From positions 1-38,987 of the forward strand of contig JAJZNI010000049.1 of NCBI GenBank assembly GCA_021847925.1: a DNA stretch of 38,987 nucleotides, written 5' to 3'. This stretch comes from a bacterium (GTDB lineage Bacteria > Chloroflexota > Dormibacteria > Aeolococcales > Aeolococcaceae). The notes beneath the pieces were generated by a model. That model was given only the letters and a program-made list of their open reading frames with translations. It ran no database searches and was not told the DNA's origin. Positions 23,854 to 31,704 of this stretch are shown here, piece after piece (within the stretch, counting starts at the first letter, position 1; every line of letters begins with the position of its first letter). A program made the position numbers and the translations under genes.

Positions 23854-24654
23854 GTGACCGACGTGAGCGGCGACCCCGTGGGGAGCTCCCATCCCGGTTC
23901 CGTCCCCCCGGGGGCCGACCCGCCGCGGCGAGCGGGGGGAGCAGGAGAGACCGCCGCGGGCGGCGGGCCGGAGAGCGCGCGGCGACGGCACCCGGCGGCG
24001 GTCGCGGTGGCGGAGGTCACGGCGGAGCGCGCCCTGGCCGACCCCCCCGACCTGCCGCTCCACCTCGCGGGGGCGCCCGGGACGGTGGCCATCCAGCTGC
24101 GCACCACCCTGCGCCGCGTGGCGGTCGGAGCCGGGCTCGCGCGCGATCCCGACCTTCTCGCCGCCGTCCGCGCCCTTCCCGGCCTGCCCGGGCTGGTCAC
24201 CAGCCCGGCGGGCGGCACCTTCATCATCGGCGGCCCGGGCTGGCTCGGTCTGTGCGCCGTCGGCGTCCCGCCCCCGGGAGCGATGCCGCTGGACTGGATG
24301 AACGCGGCGCTCGTCTCCTGGTTCTCCGCCGCCCTCGCGCGCTTCGGCGTGCACGCCGTCACCGGGCGCGTGGAGGGTGCCTGGTGCCCGGGCTTCAGCG
24401 ACATCGCGGCCGGGGGGCGCAAGCTGATCGGGCTCGGGTACCGCGTGACCCGGGAGTGGGTGGTGATGCGCGGGGTGATGCCGGTCGCACCCATCGCCGA
24501 CCCCGACATGGACATGCTGGTGGCCTGCCATCGCCTGATCAGGGTGGAGGTCGTCCCGGCGGCCAGCACCTCGCTGGAGGAGGCTGCCGCCCGGCCGGGC
24601 CTGGACGTCGCCCGGGTGATCGAGGTCTGGCGCGATGTCCGCGTCGCCGCCTGA
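23854..24654 (+). CDS. lipoate-protein ligase A-like (BPL_LplA_LipB fold) protein
   Basis: 266 aa. After a disordered Pro/Gly-rich N-terminus (about 1-60) the cofactor-ligase fold follows: LPGLVTSPAGGTFIIGGPGWLGL aligns with the RRxGGG substrate loop but lacks its arginines, while EGAWCPGFSDIAAGGRKLIGLGYRV keeps the GRK lysine and the FSD segment that replaces NDI. Family members attach lipoate or octanoate to carrier proteins. The altered loop leaves the substrate open. The GTG at 23854 is chosen because TACCGT lies 7 nt upstream. The CPBP gene begins inside its 3' end (20-nt overlap). Confidence 0.72.
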   Translation: MTDVSGDPVGSSHPGSVPPGADPPRRAGGAGETAAGGGPESARRRHPAAVAVAEVTAERALADPPDLPLHLAGAPGTVAIQLRTTLRRVAVGAGLARDPDLLAAVRALPGLPGLVTSPAGGTFIIGGPGWLGLCAVGVPPPGAMPLDWMNAALVSWFSAALARFGVHAVTGRVEGAWCPGFSDIAAGGRKLIGLGYRVTREWVVMRGVMPVAPIADPDMDMLVACHRLIRVEVVPAASTSLEEAAARPGLDVARVIEVWRDVRVAA

Positions 24655-25522
24655 GGCGGCCGGAGGCGCCGCCGCCCCGTCCCGGGCCGGCGCCGGCCTG
24701 GCCCCGCTGCTCCCGCTCGCCATCGCGCTGGCCGCCCTCGGGGCCGCCGTCCTCATCCCCAACCTGTACAGCGACCCCAACGGCCTGGACCCCTACGGGC
24801 TGCGCATGAGCGCCGTGGCGCTGGCGCTGCTCGGCGTCACCGTCGCCGTGCCGCAGCTCGCCCCGTGGCGACGGGTTTTCGTCAGCCTCGTCATCATCAC
24901 GGTGGCCTGGTCGGCCTTCCTGGGGGCGCCGGATCTGCTCAGCCACCTCGGCGTGCCGGAGACGGGGGACCAGGCCAACCTCTACGCCTCCGCGGCCTGG
25001 TGCGGGGCGACCGCCCTCATCCTGGGGCTGAGCTGGCTGGCCCTGCGGCGGGACCGGCCCGCCCTGCGCCTGCGCCACCTCGGTCGCGGCGCGCTCTGGG
25101 TGGCCCTGGGGGGCACCGTCCTCTTCCTCCTCGCGGTGATGCTGATCCCCGCCTCGCTTCTCGGCCGGGAGGGCCTGCCGGTCATCGCGGTGGAGCGGGA
25201 CGCGCCGTGGCTCGTGCCCGCCAACCTCCTCCAGGGACTGGCCCAGGAGCTCCAGTTCCGGGGCCTGCTGCTGGGGAGCCTGGAGAAGCTCACCACGCCC
25301 CGGCGTGCCAACGCGGCGCAGGCCGTGGTCTTCGGCCTCGCCCACCTCGCCATCGTCTATCAGGGACCGATCGCCCCGTTCGTACCCATCACGATGGTGC
25401 TCGGCTTCCTGCTCGGCCTCGCCACCCAGCGCACCCGCTCGCTGTGGCCGGCGATCATCATCCACGGGATCGCCGACGTCGCCGCCACCCTGGGGGTCCT
25501 CCCCGGCCTCTACGGCTACTGA
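24635..25522 (+). CDS. CPBP (Abi/Rce1-like) intramembrane protease homologue
   Basis: 295 aa with about eight hydrophobic segments. The three CPBP motifs are recognisable: QELQFRG (residues 204-210), FGLAHL and IIIHGIADV. In the family the first motif is EExxxR, and its first Glu is the catalytic residue of Rce1. Here codon CAG (25244-25246) makes it Gln204, with Glu205 and Arg209 kept, so proteolysis may be impaired or use another residue. Family members cleave prenylated or peptide substrates in the membrane, or act as adaptors. It overlaps the upstream gene by 20 nt and converges with the oxidoreductase gene with a 7-nt overlap. Confidence 0.85.
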   Translation: MSASPPEAAGGAAAPSRAGAGLAPLLPLAIALAALGAAVLIPNLYSDPNGLDPYGLRMSAVALALLGVTVAVPQLAPWRRVFVSLVIITVAWSAFLGAPDLLSHLGVPETGDQANLYASAAWCGATALILGLSWLALRRDRPALRLRHLGRGALWVALGGTVLFLLAVMLIPASLLGREGLPVIAVERDAPWLVPANLLQGLAQELQFRGLLLGSLEKLTTPRRANAAQAVVFGLAHLAIVYQGPIAPFVPITMVLGFLLGLATQRTRSLWPAIIIHGIADVAATLGVLPGLYGY

Positions 25523-26580
25523 GCCGCCGCGGGGGGGACGGCGGCCCCGGTGCCAGCACTGCGGCGGGCCGCCTCGATGACGGCGAGCACGGCGCGCCCG
25601 GCCTCGCCGCCCACCGGCACGGGCGCCTCGCCGGCCATGGCGGCCAGCACCGCCGGGTAGAAGTCGCCCCAGCGACCGGCGGGAAGGCGCAGGTCGAGTG
25701 CGGCGCCGTCCGCCGTGAGGACGGCGCTCTGGCTGCCGTCGGGCTCGCCGAACCCCGGGTCCCCGGGCCGCCCGCCGGCCCGGACGTGCGTCTCCTGAGG
25801 GTCGAGGCCGCGGACCTCGAGGGCCGCGCGCCGGCCCCACGCGCGCCAGCGCGGCCCCACCGAGGGTGCGAGGTCGCTCATCCAGAGGTGGGCGGTCGCA
25901 CCGCCGGGAAAGCGCAGGGCGAGGAAGCAGTCGTCGTCCGCGGCAGCCCCCTGCCGCACCCGCGCGATCTCCGCGTACACGCTCTGCGGTGGCCCCAGGA
26001 GCACGAGGGCCTGATCGATGAGATGGCTCCCGAGGTCGAGGAGGAGCCCGCCCCCGAGGTCGGCGCCGGTCTGCTCGCGCCACGAGCCCGCGCTGACGTC
26101 GGGGCGAAAGCGCTCGAAGCGTCCCTCCAGGCGGAGCAGGCCACCGAGCCGGCCCGACCGGACGAGCTCACGGAGGAGCAGGAAGTCGCTGTCGTAGCGG
26201 CGATTGTGGAAGACGGCGAGAACGCGTTCCGCCCGCCGGGCGGCCGCGAGCATGGCGCTCGCCTCGGTGGTGCTGAGCGCCATCGGCTTGTCGACGACGA
26301 CCGCCAGACCGCGCTCGAGCGCGGCGATCGTCTGCGGTGCATGGAGGCGGTTGGGCGTCGCCACCACCACCAGCCCGATCCCGGAGAGGTCGTCCCACAG
26401 CTCGTCGGCCGTCCCGAGCAGCCGCGCGCCCGGGTGAGCGGCGGCCGCCTGGCGGCGGCGCTCGGGGTCGGCGGTGACGACGGCCCTCACCTCCAAGCCG
26501 ACGGTGGCGGCCACGAGCGGGGCATGGAAGACGGACCCCGCGAGCCCGTAGCCGATGATCGCCACCCCGACGCCGTCCAT
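25516..26580 (-). CDS. Gfo/Idh/MocA family NAD(P)-dependent oxidoreductase
   Basis: 354 aa. The N-terminal Rossmann fold has IIGYGLAGSVFHAP (GxGxxG) and VVVATPNRLH; the linker carries VVDKPMALS, the DKP form of the usual EKP catalytic lysine motif. The C-terminal alpha/beta domain contains GGGLLLDLGSHLIDQAL with the conserved His. Members oxidise or reduce sugars and related polyols; the substrate cannot be named. TAGACT ends 9 nt before the ATG. The TAG stop overlaps the converging CPBP gene's end. Confidence 0.93.
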   Translation of the reverse strand: MDGVGVAIIGYGLAGSVFHAPLVAATVGLEVRAVVTADPERRRQAAAAHPGARLLGTADELWDDLSGIGLVVVATPNRLHAPQTIAALERGLAVVVDKPMALSTTEASAMLAAARRAERVLAVFHNRRYDSDFLLLRELVRSGRLGGLLRLEGRFERFRPDVSAGSWREQTGADLGGGLLLDLGSHLIDQALVLLGPPQSVYAEIARVRQGAAADDDCFLALRFPGGATAHLWMSDLAPSVGPRWRAWGRRAALEVRGLDPQETHVRAGGRPGDPGFGEPDGSQSAVLTADGAALDLRLPAGRWGDFYPAVLAAMAGEAPVPVGGEAGRAVLAVIEAARRSAGTGAAVPPAAAQ

Positions 26581-26589
26581 CGTCGCGAC

Positions 26590-26595
26590 AGTCTA
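26590..26595 (-). promoter_or_regulatory. -10 element TAGACT of the oxidoreductase gene
   Basis: TAGACT (26595-26590) ends 9 nt before the ATG at 26580; no SD. Confidence 0.45.
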
Positions 26596-26782
26596 GGGCG
26601 GCGGGGGTGGCGTGGAGCCGGTGGGGGACACGGCGTCGACGAGCCGCGGGATCTCGTCCAACCTCCGCCCCGTGGTGAGGGCGACCCGGTGACCGGGTGA
26701 CGAGGCCGCGGGCCGACCCGGCGCCGCCCATCTCCGCGGGCCGCGTCCGAACGTGGGATTGCGCCGCTCCTTCCGCGTTGAC

Positions 26783-26788
26783 TAGCGT
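26783..26788 (+). promoter_or_regulatory. -10 element TAGCGT of the secreted propeller-like gene
   Basis: TAGCGT ends 7 nt before the GTG at 26796. TTGCGC at about 26759-26764 is a possible -35 with an 18-nt spacer. Confidence 0.45.
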
Positions 26789-26795
26789 TGGAGCC

Positions 26796-27689
26796 GTGAC
26801 ATCCCGCCGAGGGTTCGGGCGCCGCCGCCTGCGCGGGCTTCTCCTCGCCGGCGCGCTGAGCCTTCTCGGCCTTCTCGCACCTGCGGCCAGCGCCCGCGCC
26901 GCCTCTCCCTGGTGGCAGCTGGCCGCGTTCCCGGGCAGGGCGGTGACCCGGGTGACCTACGCGGGCGGTCGCGTGGTCGCCGAGGTCGGCGGCACCGCGA
27001 TGGCGCGGACCCGAGGCGGCTTCACCCCCGCGGCGACCCCGCCGGCCCCCCCCCCGCGCGTCACGGTGGGGTCGACGACCTGGTCCATCGACGCCCAGGG
27101 CCGCATCCTCGTCTCCGTGGGCGGCGGGCCCGCACGCGTCGATGCCGGCAGCCCCGGCCTCGGAGCGGGCGCGCACCTCATCGCGGCCCCCCGGGCGGCC
27201 CCCGGTGTCGTGCTCGCGGTCAGCACCGCCGGGGTGGTGTGGAGCCGGGCGACCAGCGGCACCTGGTCGGTCTCCCTGGTGCTCCTTCCCCGCACGCTGA
27301 TCACCGGGACACCGGCCATCACCTCGCTGGCCGCCTTCAGCCAGAGCACCCAGAGCGCGGTGGTGTACCTGGGAACCGCGGGCTACGGCACCCTGCTCAC
27401 GGATGACGGGGGCAGCGATTGGACGCGGGCCAGCCCGGGGCTGCCCACCGATGTCCTGAGCCTGGCGGCGGACCCCCGCGGGGAGGGCTCGATCTGGGCC
27501 GGCACCAGCGGGGGGCTCTACGTCCACCGCCTTCAGGCGCTCCCGACCATCCCCGCGTACGCCGGGGGAAGCCTCACCGGCAAGTGGCTGCTCACCGCCC
27601 TCGTGTGCGCGCTGGTCGCCGCCGCCGCCGGGGCCGCGCTCACCGTCTGGTCGCGGCGGCGCGGCGTCCCCCCCGCCCCCGGCGCGTAG
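26796..27689 (+). CDS. secreted, C-terminally anchored Asp-box-like protein
   Basis: 297 aa. A twin-Arg/basic N-terminus and hydrophobic stretch (LRGLLLAGALSLLGLLAPAASARA) form a signal peptide. The extracellular part has short beta-rich repeats, including one clear Asp-box (LLTDDGGSDWTRASPGLP) and GSIWAGTSGGLYVHR. A transmembrane helix (WLLTALVCALVAAAAGAALTVW) and a basic tail finish it. The layout matches the larger Asp-box protein at 19812-21266, so the two may be paralogues or act at the same surface site. No enzymatic motif is seen. The GTG at 26796 is supported by TAGCGT 7 nt upstream. Confidence 0.7.
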   Translation: MTSRRGFGRRRLRGLLLAGALSLLGLLAPAASARAASPWWQLAAFPGRAVTRVTYAGGRVVAEVGGTAMARTRGGFTPAATPPAPPPRVTVGSTTWSIDAQGRILVSVGGGPARVDAGSPGLGAGAHLIAAPRAAPGVVLAVSTAGVVWSRATSGTWSVSLVLLPRTLITGTPAITSLAAFSQSTQSAVVYLGTAGYGTLLTDDGGSDWTRASPGLPTDVLSLAADPRGEGSIWAGTSGGLYVHRLQALPTIPAYAGGSLTGKWLLTALVCALVAAAAGAALTVWSRRRGVPPAPGA

Positions 27690-27814
27690 CGCGAGCGGGT
27701 CGTCAGCGCGTCGTACGGTGGGCTTCGACGCCACGCGCGGGCCAGCCCCACCCGTCCTCGGGGCCGGCACCGCTTGCGGGATCAAACACCCTTCGCGCCG
27801 AGGAGACGAGCACG

Positions 27815-27882
27815 CTGGACCCAACGCTCGCCGATGTCATCACGGTCCGCGGCCTGGTCAAGCGCTACGGGCCGGTCAAGAC
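27815..27882 (+). pseudogene. N-terminal remnant of an ABC transporter ATP-binding protein
   Basis: The frame reads LDPTLADVITVRGLVKRYGPV, a typical first strand and A-loop Tyr region of ABC-2 type ATPases, preceded by AGGAG (27801-27805) but by no ATG or GTG (CTG at 27815). Immediately after RYGPV the sequence enters the inverted-repeat element at 27872-27934 and no Walker A or later motif follows in any frame. It is a truncated gene, probably broken by insertion and deletion. Confidence 0.55.
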
Positions 27883-27934
27883 ATCCCACGGCCGTAGGCC
27901 GTCAAGGGAAAGCCGCCAGGCGGGTCTTGACCGG
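27872..27934. repeat. 63-nt foldable element with 11-bp inverted repeats (three-way-junction shape)
   Basis: Outer arms CCGGTCAAGAC (27872-27882) and GTCTTGACCGG (27924-27934) pair perfectly. Between them sit two hairpins, ACGGCC-GTA-GGCCGT (27888-27902) and CCGC-CAG-GCGG (27913-27923), joined by AAGGGAAAG. The fold resembles a three-way junction, as seen in small palindromic mobile elements or RNA ends of IS200/IS605-type elements. No transposase is nearby. It sits precisely where the ABC ATPase remnant stops. Confidence 0.5.
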
Positions 27935-27956
27935 GCAAGGCCTCGCCGCCCAGGCG

Positions 27957-28091
27957 ATGGCCACCGAGGACCCTGCCCTCCCCGATATCGCCGCCCTCCG
28001 CGGCGGATGCGACCGCCTGGTGAGCCTGCTCAGCCGCCGGGCCCAGGCCGAGCAGCGCCGGGCCCGCGACGCCGTCCGCCGGCTGCGCTGA
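27957..28091 (+). pseudogene. short C-terminal-like coding remnant, unrecognised
   Basis: 44 codons from an ATG at 27957 (the frame is also open upstream) reading MATEDPALPDIAALRGG and an Arg/Ala-rich helix RRAQAEQRRARDAVRRLR before TGA. Third positions are nearly all G/C, so it is probably former coding sequence. There is no clear ribosome-binding site and no family is recognised. From 28092 to 28184 I see nothing further. Confidence 0.3.
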
Positions 28092-28184
28092 CCCCTCCCT
28101 CAGCCTGCGCGCCTACCGGTCGCCTGCCCTCTCGGCGACTGCGTCATCCCCTACCGGACCCTCTCTTCCAACGCCCCGGGGTTG

Positions 28185-28222
28185 CCGAACACACCATCAG
28201 CACCAGACGTGTGCCCGCAGGA
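28185..28222 (+). repeat. left copy of a 38-nt imperfect direct repeat flanking hicAB
   Basis: Begins CCGAAC and ends GTGCCCGCAGGA. It matches 28745-28782 at about 30 of 38 positions without gaps, and lies 17 nt before the hicA -10 element. Confidence 0.45.
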
Positions 28223-28238
28223 GCCTCCCGGAGACGGG

Positions 28239-28244
28239 TAGTCT
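28239..28244 (+). promoter_or_regulatory. -10 element TAGTCT of hicAB
   Basis: TAGTCT ends 8 nt before the hicA ATG at 28253; no SD. Confidence 0.45.
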
Positions 28245-28252
28245 CTCCGGCC

Positions 28253-28456
28253 ATGCCGCCGACCGTCCGCGAGGTGATCGCCGAGCTGGAGGCCGCCGGC
28301 TGGCGGCAGACCAGCCAGCGGGGCAGCCACCGCCAGTTCGAGCACCCCAGCCGGCCGGGCAAGGTGACTGTGGCCGGACGCCCGGGCGACGAGCTGAAGC
28401 GCGGTACGCTGGCAAGCATCCGGCGCCAGGCCGGGCTGGTGAGGCAGCAGCCATGA
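28253..28456 (+). CDS. hicA: HicA-family mRNA interferase toxin
   Basis: 67 aa, the normal size. The dsRBD-like fold shows VREVIAELEAAGW at the start and the catalytic region QRGSHRQFEHP with the active-site His, followed by KVTVAGRPGDELKRGTLASIRRQAGL. HicA cleaves mRNA in translation-independent fashion and is neutralised by HicB. The ATG is supported by TAGTCT 8 nt upstream. The stop overlaps the hicB start by 4 nt (ATGA), giving coupled translation. Toxin first, antitoxin second is the usual order. Confidence 0.92.
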   Translation: MPPTVREVIAELEAAGWRQTSQRGSHRQFEHPSRPGKVTVAGRPGDELKRGTLASIRRQAGLVRQQP

Positions 28457-28728
28457 CCGACCGCTACGTGATCGTCCTCGAGGGAGATGCGGCGACCAAC
28501 TACTCGGCCTATGTGCCGGACCTGCCCGGCTGCGTGGCGACCGGGGCCACCATCGAGGAGACGGTGCGCCTGATCCGCGAGGCCATGGCCCTCCACCTCG
28601 CGGCCATGCGCCGCGACGGCGATCCCGTCCCGGCGCCGACGGTGCGGCTGGGCGATCCCGCGCTGGAGCTGACCGAGGACGCCATCGGGGTCGTCGAGGT
28701 CACCGCCGCCGTCGCCCTGGCGGCCTGA
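28453..28728 (+). CDS. hicB: HicB-family antitoxin
   Basis: 91 aa. The partial RNase-H-like domain has YVIVLEGDAATNYSAYVPDLPGC and ATGATIEETVRLIREAMALHLAAMRRDG, the classic HicB signature. The C-terminal part (about 60-91) is short and lacks an obvious helix-turn-helix or ribbon-helix-helix DNA-binding domain, so autoregulation may be weak or depend on another protein. The gene is coupled to hicA by a 4-nt overlap. Confidence 0.93.
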   Translation: MTDRYVIVLEGDAATNYSAYVPDLPGCVATGATIEETVRLIREAMALHLAAMRRDGDPVPAPTVRLGDPALELTEDAIGVVEVTAAVALAA

Positions 28729-28744
28729 GCCTGGCGAGAGCCGA

Positions 28745-28782
28745 CCGAACCCACCGGCGTCACCAGCCGCGTGCCCACAGGA
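28745..28782 (+). repeat. right copy of the imperfect direct repeat flanking hicAB
   Basis: Starts CCGAAC and ends GTGCCCACAGGA, 16 nt after the hicB stop. See 28185-28222. Confidence 0.45.
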
Positions 28783-28880
28783 CGGCCCAGGAGGCGCGGG
28801 AAGGACCGGCCCTAACCTCCGGGACCTGGCCCCCGCCGCCGTCAGGAGCCGGCCCCGCCAGGCCCGCACACTGACGGCCC

Positions 28881-29135
28881 ATGAGGACCCTGGGCCGGCG
28901 CCGTCACCGCCGCGGCGGCATCGCCACGCTCGTCGTCATCCTCGCCCGCCTGCTCGCCGTCATCGCCGCTCCGGCGACCGCCTATGCGGCCACCTTGGCC
29001 GGAAGTCGCGTCAGCGCCTCGACCTTGGCGGCGCCCCTTCGCACCGGGCCCCCATCCTCCTTAACTCTGCCGACGTGGGGCCGGCCGACGATGCCGTTCC
29101 CAGCGCGGGGCCACCGCCGCGGCGGGGACACGTAA
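28881..29135 (+). CDS. small secreted or membrane-type ORF, unrecognised
   Basis: 84 aa. A strongly basic N-terminus (MRTLGRRRHRRGG) and a hydrophobic stretch (IATLVVILARLLAVIAAPATAYA) look like a signal peptide. The remainder is Pro/Thr/Ser-rich without recognisable domains and may be out-of-frame decay of a longer secreted protein. CACACT ends 8 nt before the ATG, the same geometry as neighbouring genes, which modestly supports expression. The TAA/T-rich patch near 29062 interrupts the usual GC pattern. Confidence 0.35.
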   Translation: MRTLGRRRHRRGGIATLVVILARLLAVIAAPATAYAATLAGSRVSASTLAAPLRTGPPSSLTLPTWGRPTMPFPARGHRRGGDT

Positions 29136-29138
29136 GCT
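29133..29138 (+). promoter_or_regulatory. -10 element TAAGCT of the MFS-glgC-glgA operon
   Basis: TAAGCT ends 9 nt before the GTG at 29148; no SD. A 12-bp palindrome CCGCCGCGGCGG lies just upstream at about 29114-29125. Confidence 0.4.
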
Positions 29139-29147
29139 CGCCTCTCG

Positions 29148-30437
29148 GTGACGGACGGGGCTCAGCTTCCGGTCAGCTACCGCAGCCTGCTGCGGGTGCG
29201 TGGTCTGCCGCGCCTGGTGGGAGCCACCCTGCTGGGGCGCACCGCGGGCCAGATGCTCACCGTGGCGATGGTGCTCTTCGTCCTTGAGCGATTCCACTCG
29301 GCGACCCTCGCGGGCGTGACGGTCTTCGCCTACACGTTCCCCGGAGTGGTGGTGAGCCCGGTGGCGGGGGCGCTCCTCGACCGGTTGGGCCGGGTGTGGC
29401 TGATCCGGCTCGACTACTGGGTCGCGGCGATCGCCGTCGCCCTGGTGGTGGTCCTGAACGCGGCGGGCGTGCTCACCCCTCCCCTGCTCGTCGCCATCGC
29501 GATCCTCGGCTCCCTCACCAACCCGCTCAGCGCGGCGGGGACCCGCAGCCTCTTCCCGCTCCTCGTCCCCCGGCGCCTCTGGGATCGGGCCAACGCGGTG
29601 GACAGCATGGGCTACCTCGCCGCCCTGGTGGTGGGCTCGCCGCTCGCCGCGCTGATCGCGGGGCTGGTGGGGCGGCCGGCGGCTCTCGCCGCCACCGCCG
29701 CCGCGTTCGCGGTCGCGGCCCTCACCCTCACGGGGACGGGCGGCCTCATCCCGGTCAGGGAACGGTCCGACCGGGGCTCGCTCGCCCGCCAATCCTGGGA
29801 GGGGTTGGAGTACGTGGCCCACAACCCCACCCTGCGCGGGCTGGCCCTGAGCCTGTCGGTCACCAACGTCGGCGTCGGGGTGCTCATCGTCGCCCTCCCG
29901 GTGGTGGTGCTCGATCATCTGCACCTGAACGCCGCCGTGGTCGGGGCGCTGTGGGTGATCAGCGCGCTGGGAGGCGGGGTGGGCGCCGGCCTGGCCGGCC
30001 GGAGTGGGAGCCACGGGCGAGAGCGCGGGCTGATCGTGGGCGGGGTGCTGGCGGCGAGCGCGGCGCTCGTCGCGATCGCGCTGGCACCGAACCTGGCGGT
30101 GATCATCCCGGCCATGGCCGTCTTCGGCGCCGGGGGGGGGCTGATGGACATCGGGCTCTTCGCGATCCGGCAGCGCCGCACCGACCCCGCCTGGTATGGG
30201 CGCGCCTTCGCGGTGAGCATGAACCTCAACTACTCGGGGAGCCCGGTCGGCTCGGCCATGGCCGGGCCACTCCTTGGCGCGGGCCTCGCCGTGGGGCTCG
30301 GGGCGGCGGCCGTCTTCCCGCTCGCCGGCGCCGCTCTCACGCTGGCCCTGGTCCCCGCCCTGGACAGCCCCGCCGCGCGTGGTGACGGCGGCAGCCGAGG
30401 TGGGATGATGGCGGAGACCGAAGATGCAGCCGTCTGA
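29148..30437 (+). CDS. major facilitator superfamily transporter
   Basis: 429 aa with about 12 hydrophobic segments and a central charged loop ([25 protein letters not shown]). The loop-2/3 signature is [17 protein letters not shown], and the family-typical [20 protein letters not shown] and [26 protein letters not shown] resemble MFS_3/enterobactin-exporter-like drug or metabolite efflux proteins. The substrate is unknown. Its end overlaps glgC by 14 nt, so the three genes probably form one operon. Confidence 0.9.
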   Translation: MTDGAQLPVSYRSLLRVRGLPRLVGATLLGRTAGQMLTVAMVLFVLERFHSATLAGVTVFAYTFPGVVVSPVAGALLDRLGRVWLIRLDYWVAAIAVALVVVLNAAGVLTPPLLVAIAILGSLTNPLSAAGTRSLFPLLVPRRLWDRANAVDSMGYLAALVVGSPLAALIAGLVGRPAALAATAAAFAVAALTLTGTGGLIPVRERSDRGSLARQSWEGLEYVAHNPTLRGLALSLSVTNVGVGVLIVALPVVVLDHLHLNAAVVGALWVISALGGGVGAGLAGRSGSHGRERGLIVGGVLAASAALVAIALAPNLAVIIPAMAVFGAGGGLMDIGLFAIRQRRTDPAWYGRAFAVSMNLNYSGSPVGSAMAGPLLGAGLAVGLGAAAVFPLAGAALTLALVPALDSPAARGDGGSRGGMMAETEDAAV

Positions 30438-31704
30438 CCGCGCCGGGTCCCTGCGCCGCCCCCCCCGCGTCTTCTCCATCGTGCTCGCGGGCGGGGAGGG
30501 GAAGCGGCTGTGGCCGCTCACCAAGGACCGGGCCAAGCCGGCCGTGCCCTTCGGCGGCGTCTACCGGCTCATCGACTTCGTGCTCAGCAACCTGGTGAAC
30601 GCGGAGCTGCGCCGCATCGCCGTGCTCACCCAGTACAAGAGCCACAGCCTCGACCGGCACATCAGCCAGACCTGGCGCCTCTCGACCATGCTGGGCAACT
30701 ACGTCACCCCGGTCCCGGCCCAGATGCGGCGGGGACCACGCTGGTTCTCGGGATCCGCGGACGCCATCTATCAGAACTTCAACCTGCTGAGCGACGAGAA
30801 GCCGGACCACGTCGTGGTGTTCGGCGCGGACCACCTGTACCGGATGGACCCGCGCGAGATGATCGCCCGGCACATGGAGAGCGGGGCCGGCGTGACGGTG
30901 GCGGCGGTGCGCGTCCCCAGCGCGGAGGCCGGCTCCTACGGAGTCATCGAGCAGGCGGGTGGGCGCATCACCAGCTTCATCGAGAAGCCCGCCCACACGG
31001 GCGGGCTTCCCGACGACCCCGCGGTCTGCTTCGCCTCGATGGGGAACTACGTCTTCACCGCCGCGGCGCTGATGGAGGCGCTCATCGAGGACGCCGAGCT
31101 CCAGAGCAGCCGCCACGACCTCGGCGGTGACATCATTCCCCGCCTGGTGGAGCGCGGTGAGGCGGCGGTGTACGACTTCGCCGACAACGTGGTGCCCGGG
31201 AGCACCGACATGGACCGGGGCTACTGGCGCGACGTGGGCAGCCTCGACGCCTACTACGATGCCCACATGGACCTGGTCTCGGTCACGCCCCGCTTCAGCC
31301 TCTACAACATGCAGTGGCCGATCTACTCCTTCTACGGACCGCTGCCCCCCGCCAAGTTCGTCTTCGACGAGGAGGCGCGTCGCGGCAGCGCCGTCGACTC
31401 CATCGTCAGCCCCGGGGTGATCGTGGCCGGCGGCACCGTGAGGCGGTCGGTGCTGTCGCCGGGGGTCCGGATCGGATCCGGGGCGCTGGTGGAGGACTGC
31501 GTGCTGATGGACTCCGTCGAGGTGGGAGAGGGCGCCGTGGTTCGACGCAGCATCATCGACAAGGAGGTGTTGGTGCCTCCGGGCGCGGTGATCGGCGAGG
31601 ATCCCGAGGCCTCGCGTCGCAGCGGCTTCGAGGTGTCAGGGCACGGGGTCACCGTCATCGCCAAGCGCCAGCAGGTCGAGGCGGCGGAGCGCGCCCGGCC
31701 CTGA
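30424..31704 (+). CDS. glgC: glucose-1-phosphate adenylyltransferase
   Basis: 426 aa, full length. It makes ADP-glucose from glucose-1-phosphate and ATP for glycogen or alpha-glucan synthesis. Seen are the nucleotidyltransferase motif [25 protein letters not shown], the Asp motif [40 protein letters not shown] and a C-terminal left-handed beta-helix of hexapeptides ([38 protein letters not shown]). GGAG lies 9 nt before the ATG inside the MFS gene. Its TGA shares a base with the ATG of glgA. Confidence 0.97.
   Translation: MQPSDRAGSLRRPPRVFSIVLAGGEGKRLWPLTKDRAKPAVPFGGVYRLIDFVLSNLVNAELRRIAVLTQYKSHSLDRHISQTWRLSTMLGNYVTPVPAQMRRGPRWFSGSADAIYQNFNLLSDEKPDHVVVFGADHLYRMDPREMIARHMESGAGVTVAAVRVPSAEAGSYGVIEQAGGRITSFIEKPAHTGGLPDDPAVCFASMGNYVFTAAALMEALIEDAELQSSRHDLGGDIIPRLVERGEAAVYDFADNVVPGSTDMDRGYWRDVGSLDAYYDAHMDLVSVTPRFSLYNMQWPIYSFYGPLPPAKFVFDEEARRGSAVDSIVSPGVIVAGGTVRRSVLSPGVRIGSGALVEDCVLMDSVEVGEGAVVRRSIIDKEVLVPPGAVIGEDPEASRRSGFEVSGHGVTVIAKRQQVEAAERARP

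Noticed and set aside
26596-26782. Possible minus-strand gene tail reading VALTTGRRLDEIPRLVD upstream of the oxidoreductase gene
   Set aside because: The frame looks coding-like for about 25 codons but has no start and no recognisable extension; at most a decayed fragment.
28144-28869. 241-codon minus-strand frame opposite hicAB
   Set aside because: The plus strand encodes both canonical HicA and HicB with coupled starts; the antisense frame has no recognisable domain.
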